From positions 1 through 41,462 of the forward strand of contig FTLJ01000289.1 of the NCBI GenBank assembly GCA_900155495.1: a DNA stretch of 41,462 nt. Reading direction: 5' to 3'. Position numbers and translations under genes: made by a program. The notes beneath the pieces are model-generated. The model did not search any database and was not told the DNA's origin. It saw only the letters and a program-made list of their open reading frames with translations. Shown here in pieces: positions 9,481-21,201 of the stretch (position 1 is its first letter; each line of letters begins with the position of its first letter). This DNA comes from Porogramme epimiltina (taxonomy: Eukaryota; Basidiomycota; Agaricomycetes; Polyporales; Polyporaceae).

Positions 9481-12400
9481 TAGCGCGTCCTATTCTACAT
9501 ATGCTTAGCGCAAGGAAGCACAACTAGGCAGCATGCGGCAGATGTTCTCACCCGGGAGTTCAGTAGCGTGACGATCTCCCCCTGTACAGCGCCTATAGGA
9601 GACAGCTCCAGCGTCCCGGGCTGAGAGAGATCGCACAGTATCTTGGAGGGGAGACGCGCAGATCCTAGGTCTGAATGCCATTTTGTCCGGCCGCCGGCCT
9701 CCCCACGGTGCGGCAGTTCTTCGAGGGTTTCTAGGCCCCTTGCTGCTACTGAGACGAAGCCTGTGGCCGCGTCTATAATGAGTAGGCGATGAGTATCGTC
9801 GCACAGCGTACGGACTTGACGCGCTGAATTTGCCGTCGCGAGGATTGGATACCATCCCTAGTCGCCGGCGGAGGGTGCCTGATCGTCCTACTGTCTCTTG
9901 ACAGTCCAGCTTTCACGATGCCTGCATTCCATTAGAGCTGGGAACAACGAATATAGACCGTCTCGCTGAAAAAACTGCGGTTTTGACGCCTTGAACAGAA
10001 AATTTCGAGGCTCAGGCTTGCTCGTGAAGCCTGCTACGGCTGCACGGTGGAAGCAGCACGTCAACGTAGGTTTGAGCTAAGAGGAATCCTGAAGCGGCGC
10101 GGATCGCGTTCCCCACAGGGTCATCGCCTGGAAATGATCGCTGGCCTGACCACTTGACCATCGAGGATCCACTGAACATGGACGGTGATGGAGCGCCCCG
10201 GAGCAGCCTCCGTCCAGCACGGTGAAACGCTGACGACGGAGCTCGATGAGTACGGAAACCAGGGCGAAGGATGAAACGCTCAAACCTGGAGGAGCTGTCG
10301 TTGTAGGTGCTCGCACTCAATTGCGGGCAGACGCGCGCGGCCCCTCGGTACGATGTTGTTGGGTAAACCAGAGCCCCGCTCAGACGTGTCCAGGAGGGCC
10401 TCCGACACACCCGCACCTCCGAGGGGTTGAGTAATCACTTGCAAGTTCCCGTGAGTGCGTCCAGCCCTGAACAGGTCGTTGGGGACGCGTCAGCCAGCGT
10501 CATCGCCCGGTCATCTCGGTAGAGATAATTACCCTTTCGGAATGTCACTCCCGCACATCCCGTGCGTGTGGGGCCAAGGCCACAGAAGATACAGATCTGC
10601 AAGCACGTTCCAAGGCACTAGAGCGCGGATGGCCGGCGGGAGGCCATGATCCGGTATCGCGCAGCGCACTATCGGGCGACCGCGAGATACGGCGGCGGGC
10701 GCAAACGCAGCGGCTGCCTGCAGGCGACGGGCGAGCTGATGGAGGCTGACGGAGGAGGCAAGGGGCAGACGGGTCGGCGGTAGCGACGAATATTGCGCGA
10801 GCGGGGAAGGAGGCGTGAGATGAAGTTCGGGGAGATGGCTGGGAGATGGGGAGATCGCCGGGCGGATGGATGACGAACGCGATAACGTTGTGACCGCATA
10901 TTCCGACACGAGGCTTTCGTCCGGGTTTGCGGTGCAGAGACGGCCATCCGCGCTTGGCATGCAAGCGTCCGACTAGTGGGATGGTATTGAGGAAGCTCGG
11001 TACGCCATTTTGCACACGAGTGATCCACCCCGGCGTTGGCCGCCTGCGACCGGCATCCCGCCAAGAGTTCGAATGAGATGCTAGGGCACCCTGTCGGGCG
11101 TGAGGATCGGAACTAAATGATGGAGTTGGCCACAGAGCTCGCGTAACGCACACCGTGAGATGATGTATTGTTCATTATGGGGATGCAGGTAGAGGCGTGT
11201 CCTGGGATCGAGATCAGCCATGTACGCGTAGTTTTGGCGAAACGAGAGATTAGAAATAAGCATCGGCGACGATTTCGCCCATTCTGCGGCACACCGCGCG
11301 GCAGGACGGCGGCAGGCAGGCCTCCCGGAAGATCGGTCGGAGGTGCGCGGGAGAAGATGCACTACGCCACCACTCACGGAAGCCTCGAGGTGAGGCACTT
11401 GTATCTCCGTACACGCGTCGCCCACGACTTCGATAATATCCTATCGTGGACATCAGTGTGAGGCAGCATGAGAGCGTATACCCAAGAGGCAAGGCAAACA
11501 GATAGCATCGCGAACACCATCGAATAATGTCCTGTCCGCTGACATACTCGTGGCATCGAAGATGTAGTCGGATACTGTCGGTGGCCATTGTGCGGTAGCC
11601 TTATGGTAGCTAGGAATACATGGGAGAGAACTGGACTTTACGCCCAGGAATCAGTGCCTATAGTCCCTCGCCGATGTCTCAAATTGTTTCACTCAAAACC
11701 CGAAAAGTTGGGCGGGGTCCAACCAAGCAATTACGAATGACGTACCTGTGTACCCCTACTATCCGATATGTTCCTGCAATAGTGTGATGAATGTCCCCTC
11801 CACCATTCTGCTTGATCCTCAATGTCCAAGGAAATTAAAGCCATGCGAGGTTGAAGATCTGGAAGGTGATCACATCCGAGTCACGACAATCGGCGGAGCC
11901 TTCAACAGGCGTTTCAAGTCGCCTCAGAACGCTACTCATTGTTTCGGAAGGGCCTATACGAGCGAGTGTATGCGCAGGAGCTAGAACCGCCTCAAAGAGT
12001 CGAGGGCAGCACAATGGGGCAGAGGGTAGAGGAAGACTTTGCTTCCGGGACTATCGTCTGCCGAAATTCAAAATGAAATTGACTATGTTTCGGCGCTTCC
12101 TTGCCCAGCGTGCATGTCGGTGCTTACCCGCATTCTATGTAGTCCCAACTTCTACAGATGTAAAGAGGATCTTTGGCTTTACTCGTTGTGATATTTTTGA
12201 ATGCGTCTAGGCATAGATGCAAGAAGTTCCGGTGCATCCTCGTGATATCATGACAACTGCTTTTTTGCCCGATTCGAACACTGGCGCGGCTTCGAGTACG
12301 TTCGCCCTGAGTTCATGAGGCGCTTATTTATTCCCTCTTCTTTTCCGGGCACTACAGGCCCGTGTCGGATTACGTGCGCAACTGTAAAGGTACCTAATGT

Positions 12401-12752
12401 TTTACTCTGGGAATCCTGAATGCGGGGCTGACATAGGCGCTGTGAATGTAAGGCGTTGCCAGTGGAACTCACTGCTCATATGGCGCGTCAATTGGACTTC
12501 GAAGTTGTTCAGGTGGGTGATAACATTTCTTGCTAACTTGTATATTAGGTGCGGCGTATGGTGCTTATCCAATCTTGAGTGTGCCGGACAAGGGAGTTCA
12601 AACACGATCTTCACGTGGCCGCCGTTAGCGCTACGTCATACAGGCCGCGAACCGCGGAATGTGCCACTTAGGGTCGCACGAATACTTTCGATTTGGACTG
12701 GCTTTCTTCTCCCTCCAGTGGCTCCCCATTCGTCCACCTGACCCTCTTCACA
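9481..12752. other. Gene-free stretch upstream of the F-box array
   Basis: All six frames are short here. Minus-strand frames between 10545 and 11588 are the longest and could be remains of an old gene, but I recognise no domain and cannot join them by plausible introns. No reverse transcriptase, transposase, tRNA-like fold or tandem array was seen. The last 200 bp should include the promoter of the F-box gene that starts at 12753. Confidence 0.4.
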
Positions 12753-14340
12753 ATGTTTAGACACATTTCCTTTGTCGAGGTGCACGACGTCCTCTATCTC
12801 GTCTTCCAATACCTCGACCCGGAGACGTGTGGGCCCCAAAACGCAAGCGCTGCGAGCGAACTTCGACGTTCGTTGGCATCCATCTCCATCTCTTGCAAGA
12901 GTCTCAGCGACCATGCCTTGAGGACCCTCTGGAAGACACTCCCAAGTGATAAGCCTCTTCTACATCTGCTTGCCGTCTTAGGAATTGTGGATGTGCTCGG
13001 GACACAAACGTACCTACCGAATGCCGATGCAATACGGGTGTGTCACTTTTCCTCGGTATGCCTTTCTCGCGCCATCTCATGCTTCTTGTTAAACGAAGGA
13101 TCGACGTATTTTCACTCCTCAGTGGGAAAGATTCGACAACTACGCTCGCAAGGTCCGGAAGATCTCACTACATCTGTTTACCGGCGCTTTGAGGCGCGAG
13201 TCAATATGGGGTGTTATCCTCCCTTCTCTGGAGGACCCTATCCTCCCTTTCCTTCGGTCGGTTATAGTAGAGGGATCATACACAAGACTTGCCAGTCGCG
13301 ACATTCTCTTGCTCATCCCCCCTGGAATCTCAGAACTCACCTTGCGTCCCAACCTTCATTCCTCAACGGGGGGGATTGAGGCGATCTCGGAGCTCTTTCG
13401 TAGCCTCTGCGACCGCCTCCAAGACTTGGAAACCTTTGAGGCACAGACTCCCCGGACTTCAAAGCTCGATTTTGCTGTCTTACAGAACCATACTCGTCTC
13501 CATTCGCTCAAAATTGGATCGCCGTCCTTGACTGTGGACCAAGTACACCCGCTCACGAAGTATCGCGGTCTGACCAACCTATCATTGGCTTTATCAGATA
13601 CCCCTTCCTGTCCAATTCAGCTTTCTCTAGACACCCTTCTGGTCTTGACGGTCCGTGGAAGTTGGAAGATCATCGAGCAGGCCATAACCTCTCTTTATAT
13701 CCCCCGCACTCACACCATCATGCTCGTTCCCGAAATCCAAATGCTGCGCCTCGTTAGGAACCAAGAGGATGAACGTCGATGCCTTTCCGCTCTCACCTCC
13801 GATAGGCTCTCCGCACTCCACACCATTTGTATCAGCGCGTTCGTGATAGATTCGCGACCTCCTCGAGTGCGTGATGGAATCCCCACATTGCGGTATCCTT
13901 ACGACCAATTGTCGACACTCGTTAGCCCGCTTTTTGTGCTCAGGCATCTGCGCTCTGTATCCTTTGCGCTGTCCGCCATCTCCCTCCCGAGTCAATTGCC
14001 TCACGCGTACGTTGAGCTCGCGACAGCATGGCCCACCATGGAGCAGTTTAGCCTATACATCGACCCCGAAACCTCACCCGCCGGGCTCCTGGTCACCCTC
14101 ATCGCATTCGCCAAACACTGTCCACGTCTACGCGCAGCCCGACTTCCAAAGCTCATTCTCGAAAGGGACGCCATAGAACAGGCCGAGGACTATTGCACTG
14201 AGAGAAAAGAGGTGCATGGGTTGCAGGAGCTGGTCATTGGAATGATCGTCGCGGACAGGGAGGACCCGGATCCGACGGATCTTGTGACGTGCGTATTCCC
14301 CCGTGCAAGGTTCACCAGCGAGTGGATTGCTAGAATTTAA
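12753..14340 (+). CDS. F-box/LRR-like protein, subfamily A (A1)
   Basis: Exons 12753-13037 and 13123-14340 give 500 residues. The 85-bp intron has donor gtgtgt and acceptor ctcag and keeps phase 0. The N-terminal 60 residues (VEVHDVLYLVFQYLDPETCG, then ISCKSLSDHALRTLW) fit the F-box-like domain of basidiomycete proteins: a short helix, a connecting stretch and the conserved C-K-S-L-S...L-W. The rest is leucine-rich with irregular LRR-like units, for example ELTLRPNLHSS and LPKLILERDA. F-box proteins recruit substrates to SCF ubiquitin ligases; the substrate is unknown. The ATG at 12753 was chosen because it directly precedes the F-box; an upstream in-frame non-ATG extension has no similarity to the other copies. 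The C-terminal 170 residues are repeated in the remnant A2. Confidence 0.78.
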
Positions 14341-14435
14341 AAGTATTTGCTCCTCTGTTGAGATGTCATTTTGCGCTCGTCGACAATTCAAAATGGTCTG
14401 ATTGGAGGCGCCGTCGATAGCATTTGATACGTCAG

Positions 14436-14442
14436 TATATAT
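14436..14442 (+). promoter_or_regulatory. TATA element of gene B1
   Basis: TATATAT lies about 110 bp upstream of the B1 start. The flanking sequence is shared with the B2 promoter, where TATAAAT stands in the same place, also about 110 bp before the ATG. Conservation between copies supports a real promoter element. Confidence 0.55.
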
Positions 14443-14550
14443 GTAACTAGGGATCTTAGCCGCAGAAATCCCCCCTTCACCAGAACCCACATGTCAACAA
14501 TTATCACTTCGTGCATCTACTCAGATATGACCAACCCACCACCTTCCAAT

Positions 14551-16186
14551 ATGAATGCTTGTCTAGTCCTCCACACACACAACGTTCTATCCATCGTATT
14601 TTAACCTTTACGTCCTGCGAACGACGGGAGCGATGCAGCCCGAAAGCAACAACACACTCTAGCAACACTCGCTGTAACCTGCAAATTGCTTAGCGAGTAC
14701 GCTCTGGACTCCCTGTGGAGACATCTGCCACAGGAGCACGCCCTGCTGAGCCTGTTGAAGACTTTGAGAGGCAAAAACCAACTTCGTCACCCCGAGAGTA
14801 CGCTCCAGGGTGATGGGGACCGGATGTGCCCTGGCTCCTGTCCTGTGGTATGTCCATATAATTTATCGCTCATCCCCTGGGATATGTATCTTTGCTGACC
14901 ATGCATTCCGTGATAAGGCCTCCGACTGGACGATACAAGCGCATGACCGCTTCCGCACCTACTCCCAACGTGTACGAAACGTCACCTTGAACCCTTTCAA
15001 GGAGGATGGGTTCCTTTCCGTCTGGTGCAAACTCCCCCATCCCTCCACCGAGACACCCGTCTTCCCCTGCCTCCACATTATTGTAATCGAAGGCACGTAC
15101 GGAGGTCTCGTTGACTACAGTGACACGCTCAGGAGCGTCATGCCCACGGAAATCCAAACGTTGACGTTCCATGTGCGGACTAGTCGCCCATCCAAGGCAA
15201 AGGCACCTGCTATCCTCGACATCTTTCAACGGATATACACGTATCCAGAGGATGTGGGAAGCGTTGACATAAGGATGCCATCTTGTGTTCCCTTCGACCT
15301 CTCCTTCCTGCGTTACCCAAACCTCCATTCCATTAGCGTCAAAGACGTCGCTTTACCCCTCGAACAGTTATCGCTGCTAAGAAACCGCAACACACTGAAA
15401 GCCCTTTCCTTCGAGATCTTCAATACGACCGGCACATTCCCCATCAGTTTCGTCGCCCTGGAGAATCTCACCCTCAATGGGAGCTGGAAAGCCGTCGAGA
15501 CCGCACTCGGCGCCCTTTCCGCCCCTGGCGTCCATAGCCTCGCACTGAACCCCGTGCTTCGCGAAGCCCATGCCGATGAAGTTGGAAACTACGCACCCGC
15601 CTGCTTATCCGGCGTCACATACCAACGATTCCCCAGACTACGCAAACTCGACGTCTGCGCGTATTTCAAGGGGCCAGAGTCCTCTCACGGCGTGTGTTAT
15701 CGCCGGAGGCCAAGGAAGATCAGCAGTTCCTTTACCGCTCTCATCCAGCCCCTACTCTCTCTCCACGGCCTACGGGACGTCACCATCACGTTTTCCGGCC
15801 ATATCGAGCTCCACTGTTCCACAGAGGAGTTCGTCCCTCTCGCAAAAGCATGGCCTCAGCTCGAGCGATTGACTCTCCGCAGAGGGTTGAGAGGAAAGAA
15901 TGCGGCCTTCATCGCGACCCTCATGGCGTTCGCTGAGAACTGTCCCCACTTGAAGGAGTTGTCGCTACCTCTGATGCAATGGGACGCTAGTGCTATTGCA
16001 CTAGCGGAGGGGTATTGCACCACGCGCGAGAAGGCACACGGCCTGGAGGCCCTTACTGTGGTGGGACTGTGGAATTGGGCGGGCAACCCTTCCGTGATGG
16101 TCCATACGCCAGAGGACTTAGTGTTAAAGCTGTTCCCATCTGTGGAGTTCTCGATGGTGCTAAACTCTCACAGGGGCATGGCATGA
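14551..16186 (+). pseudogene. F-box/LRR-like gene, subfamily B (B1), interrupted by one stop codon
   Basis: Exons 14551-14847 and 14918-16186 parallel B2 throughout. Codon 18 is TAA (14602-14604): B1 reads VLSIVF, stop, xLRP where B2 reads VLSIIFHHLRP. Downstream the frame stays open to the end: TCKLLSEYALDSLW closes the F-box-like domain, and a leucine-rich region follows (for example FVALENLTLNGSWKAVETAL, nearly identical in B2). Splice sites are intact (gtatgt donor; ataag acceptor, also used by B2). The gene is thus either a very young pseudogene, a gene that starts further in and lacks the first F-box helix, or a sequence error at one codon. Nothing else is broken. Confidence 0.75.
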
Positions 16187-16737
16187 TTCAATCAAAATTC
16201 GTAGGATGGGGCACATCGCTAGACTTGAACGTCTCAAATGATCATGGTGTGTGGGGGCATTATAACCTGAATGACGTTGGAACCTAACACCACGATTCGC
16301 AGGTAAAAGGTCTCAACGTCTGGTCACGCTGTAGGAGCGCGCATAGTCTGAGGACCTGCGGAATCCGAGCCCAACGACGGAGGTCTGAGAGTCCAGTTAC
16401 ATGCCAATGGGGTAAAAGGCAGACACACAAGAGCACTTGCAGGCCACTAGCCTTCGACCGAAATAGCATGGAGGTTTCAATCCGTGTTGACATGTCGAGG
16501 GAAGAAGATAAATTGTATACATACGTACATGGGGAGGGGACAGATACACAGTCGAGTAGCAGGCGTGATAGACGGACGCACGGTAGGATCTTCCAGAGAA
16601 GCGTCCATATGGTGAAGGTGACGTTTAGGCTCCACGCACCATACACTGGCGTCCTAGAGAAGAAGGACGATGAGTAAAAGAAAGCGAGACATAGGACAAC
16701 GAGCGAATCAGAATAACGGAAAGTCTCGACATTGTTT

Positions 16738-16757
16738 GTTAAGACAGGGATAACTGA
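16738..16757. repeat. Invariant 20-bp box, copy 1 of 4
   Basis: GTTAAGACAGGGATAACTGA is identical in all four spacers (here and at 21182, 26834 and 34389), while the sequence on each side differs, most strongly in S4. This suggests selection or recent exchange. Its role is unknown. Confidence 0.8.
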
Positions 16758-16860
16758 ATAGAATTTCTCATAACCAAGTCAACAGAAGAGCAGACGAACT
16801 TAGGGCGCTGGCGTCGCGTGCTCCGGGGCACCGGCCAGATGTCGAAACAAAGTATTCATT

Positions 16861-16900
16861 GTCGAACGTTGACATTGAGCGTGAACGCTGAACGTTGAGG
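16861..16900. repeat. Short imperfect tandem of GAACGTTGA in S1
   Basis: The unit GAACGTTGACATT and variants (GAACGCT, GAACGTTGAGG) follow one another in S1. The same block is found in S2 (21298-21332) and S3 (26966-27000) with different unit changes. AACGTT is itself palindromic. Confidence 0.6.
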
Positions 16901-17432
16901 CTTGATGTGTCAGATGAGACGCTGGGGTCCTGAGCTTTTCAGGTATTGGAGGATAGCAGCAGAAAAAGATATAAGGAGGGTGAAGAGTAGGTCGGCGGAA
17001 AAGAGTGGTGCGCTAGTGGTGGGGAAAGAGGAGCAAGTCGGAGGTTGGAACTTTTGAAAAATATTGTGGGCGTCTGTTGGCCCAACAAGCGCGGGGTGCT
17101 GTGCGAGTCGCGACAGGCCGGCAGCTTCCTCCCATGTCCCTCAGCGCGTCGAACTGCGAGCACATTCTTTTACCACTCCCACAAGCCCCCCTTACCTCAT
17201 AGCTGCTATAAACGACTTGCTGAATGCCTCGAACCGCGTATTTGCGTCTCAAAATGCCATCCGAACCGCGAACACCGTCTTCTCGGCCAACCACATGATC
17301 GCGATATCCACATGGTCGCTATCCCTCTTCTCCAACCTCGCAAATGCTTCAACGCATATATAACGACTTCCCCCCGGGGTCGCTGCAGCCTCAACGCGTC
17401 CTTTCAGCAGTCAAAGTTGAAGGAGTTTCGAG

Positions 17433-18157
17433 AAGCCGCACTTTACCGTAGTCCTAGCATGGCTCGCGGTAATGGCGTCGGAGGCCCTCGCGCAGCTAAC
17501 ATGGTGAGTTCTTTTCTTGTAGGCAAGTATCACCAATTCACACAGGGGAAGGTGCGGGAAGAACTACATGTCCTCGGACCCCCCGATGGACTCCGGAGGA
17601 CAGTTCCCTATGCCAGCAACGTCCTCCACACCCCTTCTCGCTTTCCGCTGCGCCCCTATAGTCAAACCATACCTCCCGGACGACGCGTCTACTCCAGCCG
17701 GATCCCCCACCGACGCGCCCGCCACGTTTTCCCAGGTGGCCGGCGCGTCGCCCATCAACCTTCCAGCACACGGCCCGGCAGGGGTTCTCGAGGTCACTGT
17801 CAAAGTTAATGGACATGTCCTTGCTAAAGGGCCGGTCGCGGTCAACGCGTCGAAGTCTGAACTCCCATTCTCGTTGAAAGCGTTGAAGCCCCAGACCGCC
17901 GCGTTCGACGTGGAGTGCTCCGCAACGCTAGGAAAGCAACTATTCTCGGCCAAGACCACGCTTTCGCACCTCCCGGACCCTCCCGACGGCAGCTCGGTAA
18001 CGAAGATAGACATGCGAACTAGCGCGTTGCTTGCAAAGCCTGTGACGGGCGAGGGGTGGGGCGTAGGAGACCGTCTTCCCCGCCGGGTTCTACACGGATT
18101 TTGGGAGCTACCTCGCAGCAAACGTGTCCGTGATCGACGAAATCGCCGAGCAGGGCT
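17433..18157 (+). pseudogene. Glycoside-hydrolase-like secreted protein gene C1, 5' part only
   Basis: Compared with C2 and C3, this copy has the signal-peptide exon (hydrophobic VVLAWLAVMASEALAQ), the intron after TG (donor gtgagt) and the beta-rich N-terminal region (VTVKVNGHVLAKGPVAVNAS), then breaks. Lesions: the start ATG is AAG (17433-17435), one extra base near 18055-18066 shifts the frame before the FYTDFGSYLAANVSVIDEI block, and at about 18155 the gene runs into the 3' part of an A-type F-box gene. The TIM-barrel part with the GDEPDG motif is absent. Family assignment rests on the intact-looking parts of C2/C3. Confidence 0.85.
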
Positions 18158-18796
18158 CCATTACGCTCATTCCCGAGATCCAATCTCGCTATACGAGACG
18201 CAAAGATGATGAACGCCGGTGCCTCTTCGCCCTCACCTCCGATAGGCTTTCCTCACTTCACACCCTCCGTATCAAGGCACTCGCAGTCGACTCGGTACCT
18301 TCTAGGTGGAATGGTGGAACCGGAACAAACAAAGTGATCGTGTGGGTTGACGATCCACTGACGACATTCGTTCGTCCACTTTTCGTGCGCATTGCGCAGG
18401 CATCTGCGCTCGATGTTTTTTGCTCTATCCGCTATGTCCCTCCCAGTGACATTGTCGAGCGAGTACGTTGCGCTTGCAATAGCATGGCCCATAATGGAGC
18501 AATTCAGCCTCGACATCGACACCGCAGTCGCACCCGCCGGACTCCTGGTCACCCTCATCGCGCTTGCTGAACACTGTCCGCGTCTACGCGCCGCCCGACT
18601 TCCGAAACTAACCATCGAAGATGACGCGGTAGAACAAGTCGAGGAGCATTGCGCGAAGAGAAAAGAGGCACATGGGCTACAGGAGCTGGTCATTGGGATG
18701 ATCATCGCGGGGAGGGAGGACCCGAATCCAGCAGATCTTGTTACGTGCGTATTCCCTCGTGCAAGGTTCACCTGCGAGTTTATTGCTCGAATGTAA
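18158..18796 (+). pseudogene. F-box/LRR-like remnant A2, C-terminal part fused to C1
   Basis: From ITLIPEIQSR onward the translation follows A1 (IMLVPEIQM) to the stop codon: DDERRCLFALTSDRLSSLHT matches A1 DERRCLSALTSDRLSALHT, and both end in FPRARF...FIAR/WIAR. The F-box and first half are missing. A 7-base insertion near 18387-18400 relative to A1 shifts the frame, so even the remnant cannot be read through; after it the frame 18392-18796 continues the match. The 3' flank matches that of A1 and leads into the B2 promoter, as A1 leads into B1. Confidence 0.85.
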
Positions 18797-18884
18797 AGGT
18801 ATCTCTCCCTCTGTTGGAGTATTATACACGTGGCCTCGAGCTCGTTGGCATGCGAAGCGCAGTTGATAGTATTAGGCGCGTCAG

Positions 18885-18891
18885 TATAAAT
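18885..18891 (+). promoter_or_regulatory. TATA element of gene B2
   Basis: TATAAAT stands about 110 bp upstream of the B2 start within sequence shared with the B1 promoter (cgtcagtata, then tgtaac). Confidence 0.55.
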
Positions 18892-18999
18892 GTAACCAGG
18901 TATCTTGACCGCAGCTATCGCCCCTTCACTAGAACCTACACGTTGCCAAGCATCATCTCGTGCGCCTACTCCGGCATACACAACCCTCTACCTTCAAAT

Positions 19000-20653
19000 A
19001 TGGATATCTCCCCAGTACTCCACACACATGACGTCCTCTCCATCATATTTCATCACCTTCGCCCAGTGATCGAGGCGTGTCCTCTTTCGGGCGATATAGT
19101 AGATCAACGACGTGCTCTGGTAGCACTCTCTGTCACCTCAAAACTGCTTAGCGAGTACGCTCTGGATACCTTGTGGGAGTGTTTGGCATGCGAACGCCCG
19201 CTACTGGTCCTGTTGAAGGCTTTGACAAGCACGAAGAAGCTATCTCAACCGAATGGTGGTGGAGATTTGGAGGGCTCTGTTCCCTTTCGAGTACGTCCAT
19301 ATAGTTTATTGTGATGCTTCCTCGCTGATCACGTATTATTATAAGGCCACTGACTGGACGATGCAACAGTGGAACCGCTTCTGCACGTACTCCCGACGCG
19401 TACGGAACATCACCTTGAACCCCTTCGCAGCCGATGGGTTCCTTTCCGTCTGGGGCGAACTGGCCCATCCATATACTGCCGAGGCACTGATCTTCCCCCG
19501 TCTCCACACCTTGGTGATCGAAGGCACATATGACGGTCGTGTTGACCACAGTGGCGTACTCTGGAGCATTATACCCACCGGGATTCAGACGTTGAAGTTC
19601 CATGGCCGATCTGGTGACTACAAGATGGAGGAAAATGTACGCCCGGCTGAGGCGAAGGTTATCCTCGACATCTTTCAACGAATATGCACACATACGGAGG
19701 ACGTGGAGAGTGTTGACATAAGGATGCCGTCTTGCGCTCCCTTCGACCTCTCCTTCCTGAATTACCGAAACCTCCGTTCCATTAGCGTCAAAGACATCGC
19801 TTTACCCCTCGAACAGTTGTCGCTGTTGAGAAACTGCAACACACTGAAAGCCCTTTCTTTCGAGATCCTCATTACGGCCCGCACATTCCCCATCAGTTTC
19901 GTTGCCCTCGAGAATCTCACCCTCAATGGAAGCTGGAAAGCCGTCGAGACCGCACTCGGTACCCTTTCTGCCCCTGGCGTCCATAGCCTCACACTCAACC
20001 CCGTGCATCTCGTAGACCGGGCCGATGAAGTCGGAAGCTACGCACCCGCCTGCTTATCTGGCGTCACATACCAACGATTCCCTAGACTGTGCAACCTCAA
20101 CGTCTGCGCGGGTTTCATAGAACGGGATGCCCCTCCCGGCATGTGTTGTCTCCGAATGGCAGCGAAGATTAGCAGTTCCTTTACCACTCTCATCCATCCC
20201 CTACTCTCTCTCCACGGCCTACGGGACGTCGCCATAACGTTTTCCGGTCACATCGAGCTCCACTGTTCCACAGAGGAGTTCGTCCCGCTCGCAAAGGCGT
20301 GGCCTCAGCTCGAGCGATTGACTCTCCGCAAAGGTTTGGAAGGAACGAATGCGGCCTTCGTCGAGACCCTCATAATGTTCGCTGAGAACTGTCCCCACTT
20401 GAAGGAGTTGTCGCTACCTGTGATGCAATGTGACGCTAGTGCTATTGCACTGGCGGAGGAGTACCGCACCGCGCGCGAGAAGGCACACGGCCTGGAGACC
20501 CTCACGTTGATGGGACTGCACAATTGGGCGGGCAACCCTTCCGTGATGGTCCATACGCCAGAGGACTTAGTGTCAAGGCTGTTCCCATCTGCGGAGCTCT
20601 GGGCGGGGCTGCTCAGTCGCAGACAAATGGCGAGATTGAATTCAATTCGGTAG
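19000..20653 (+). CDS. F-box/LRR-like protein, subfamily B (B2)
   Basis: Exons 19000-19290 and 19346-20653 give 532 residues. The 55-bp intron has donor gtacgt and acceptor ataag, phase 0. The N-terminus THDVLSIIFHHLRPVIEACP plus VTSKLLSEYALDTLWECL forms an F-box-like domain. Exon 2 begins ATDWTMQQWNRFCTYSRRVR, a stretch also seen in A1 (WERFDNYARKVR), then leucine-rich units with conserved IRMPSCAPFDLSFL and TLNGSWKAVETALG. Likely an SCF substrate adapter with an LRR-like binding surface (inference from family). The ATG is fixed by the F-box start and by alignment to B1. It is the only B copy without a stop codon. Confidence 0.82.
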
Positions 20654-21181
20654 GGATGGGGTACATCGCTGGACTTGAACGCCTCGAATGATCAAGGTGC
20701 GTGAAGGTATTGGAGGATAACTTTGAAACCTAACACCGCGATTTGCAGATATAAGGTCTCAACGTCTGGTCATGCCGTAGGAGCGCGCATAGTTTGAGGA
20801 CCCGTGACACACGAGCCCAGCGAAGGAGGCCTGAGAGTGTAGTCACATGCCAGCGGGGTAGAGGGCCAACACACATGAGAACTTGCAGGCCAGTGCCCTT
20901 CGGCCGCAATAGTATGGGGTTTCAATCCGCGTTGATATGTCGAGAGAAAATTATAAATTGTATACAGACGTACATGGGGTGGGGACTACACAGGTGGCGG
21001 GGGTGGTAGATGAACGCACCGTAAAATATTGCAGAGAAGGATCCATACGGCGAAGGCCACGTTGATGTCCCACATGCGCCATGCACGTGGCATTCTAGAC
21101 TAGAAAGACGAGGATGAGTAAGGAAGGACGAGACATAGGACAACGAGAGAATCAGAAAGCTGAGAAGTCTCGACATTGTTT

Positions 21182-21201
21182 GTTAAGACAGGGATAACTG
21201 A
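21182..21201. repeat. Invariant 20-bp box, copy 2 of 4
   Basis: Identical to the boxes in S1, S3 and S4. Confidence 0.8.

Larger units (their letters stand above)
16187..17432. repeat. Spacer copy S1 (B1 3' flank and C1 promoter)
   Basis: This 1.2-kb spacer recurs as S2 (20654-21887), S3 (from about 26358) and in part as S4 (about 34270-34440). Shared marks in order: tctcaacgtctggtca near 16311, a 20-bp invariant box, a GAACGTTGA tandem, a purine-rich tract, then the C-gene promoter with TATATAA at 17357-17363. No frame is kept open in all copies on either strand, so I see no gene in it. Confidence 0.75.

Noticed and set aside
11081..11425. Minus-strand frame with protein-like composition
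   Set aside because: No recognised domain, no joinable exons nearby and no second copy in the window. It may be a relic, but I cannot support it.
16284..16646. Minus-strand frame in S1 with membrane-like sequence
   Set aside because: The matching region of S2 and S3 is broken by stops and shifts in that frame, so it is not a conserved gene.
16738..16757. Resemblance of the 20-bp box to the I-SceI site or to an LSU rRNA segment
   Set aside because: Only AGGGATAAC is shared with I-SceI and 13 bases (ACAGGGATAACTG) with the conserved rRNA segment as I remember it. No endonuclease gene and no further rRNA sequence is present.
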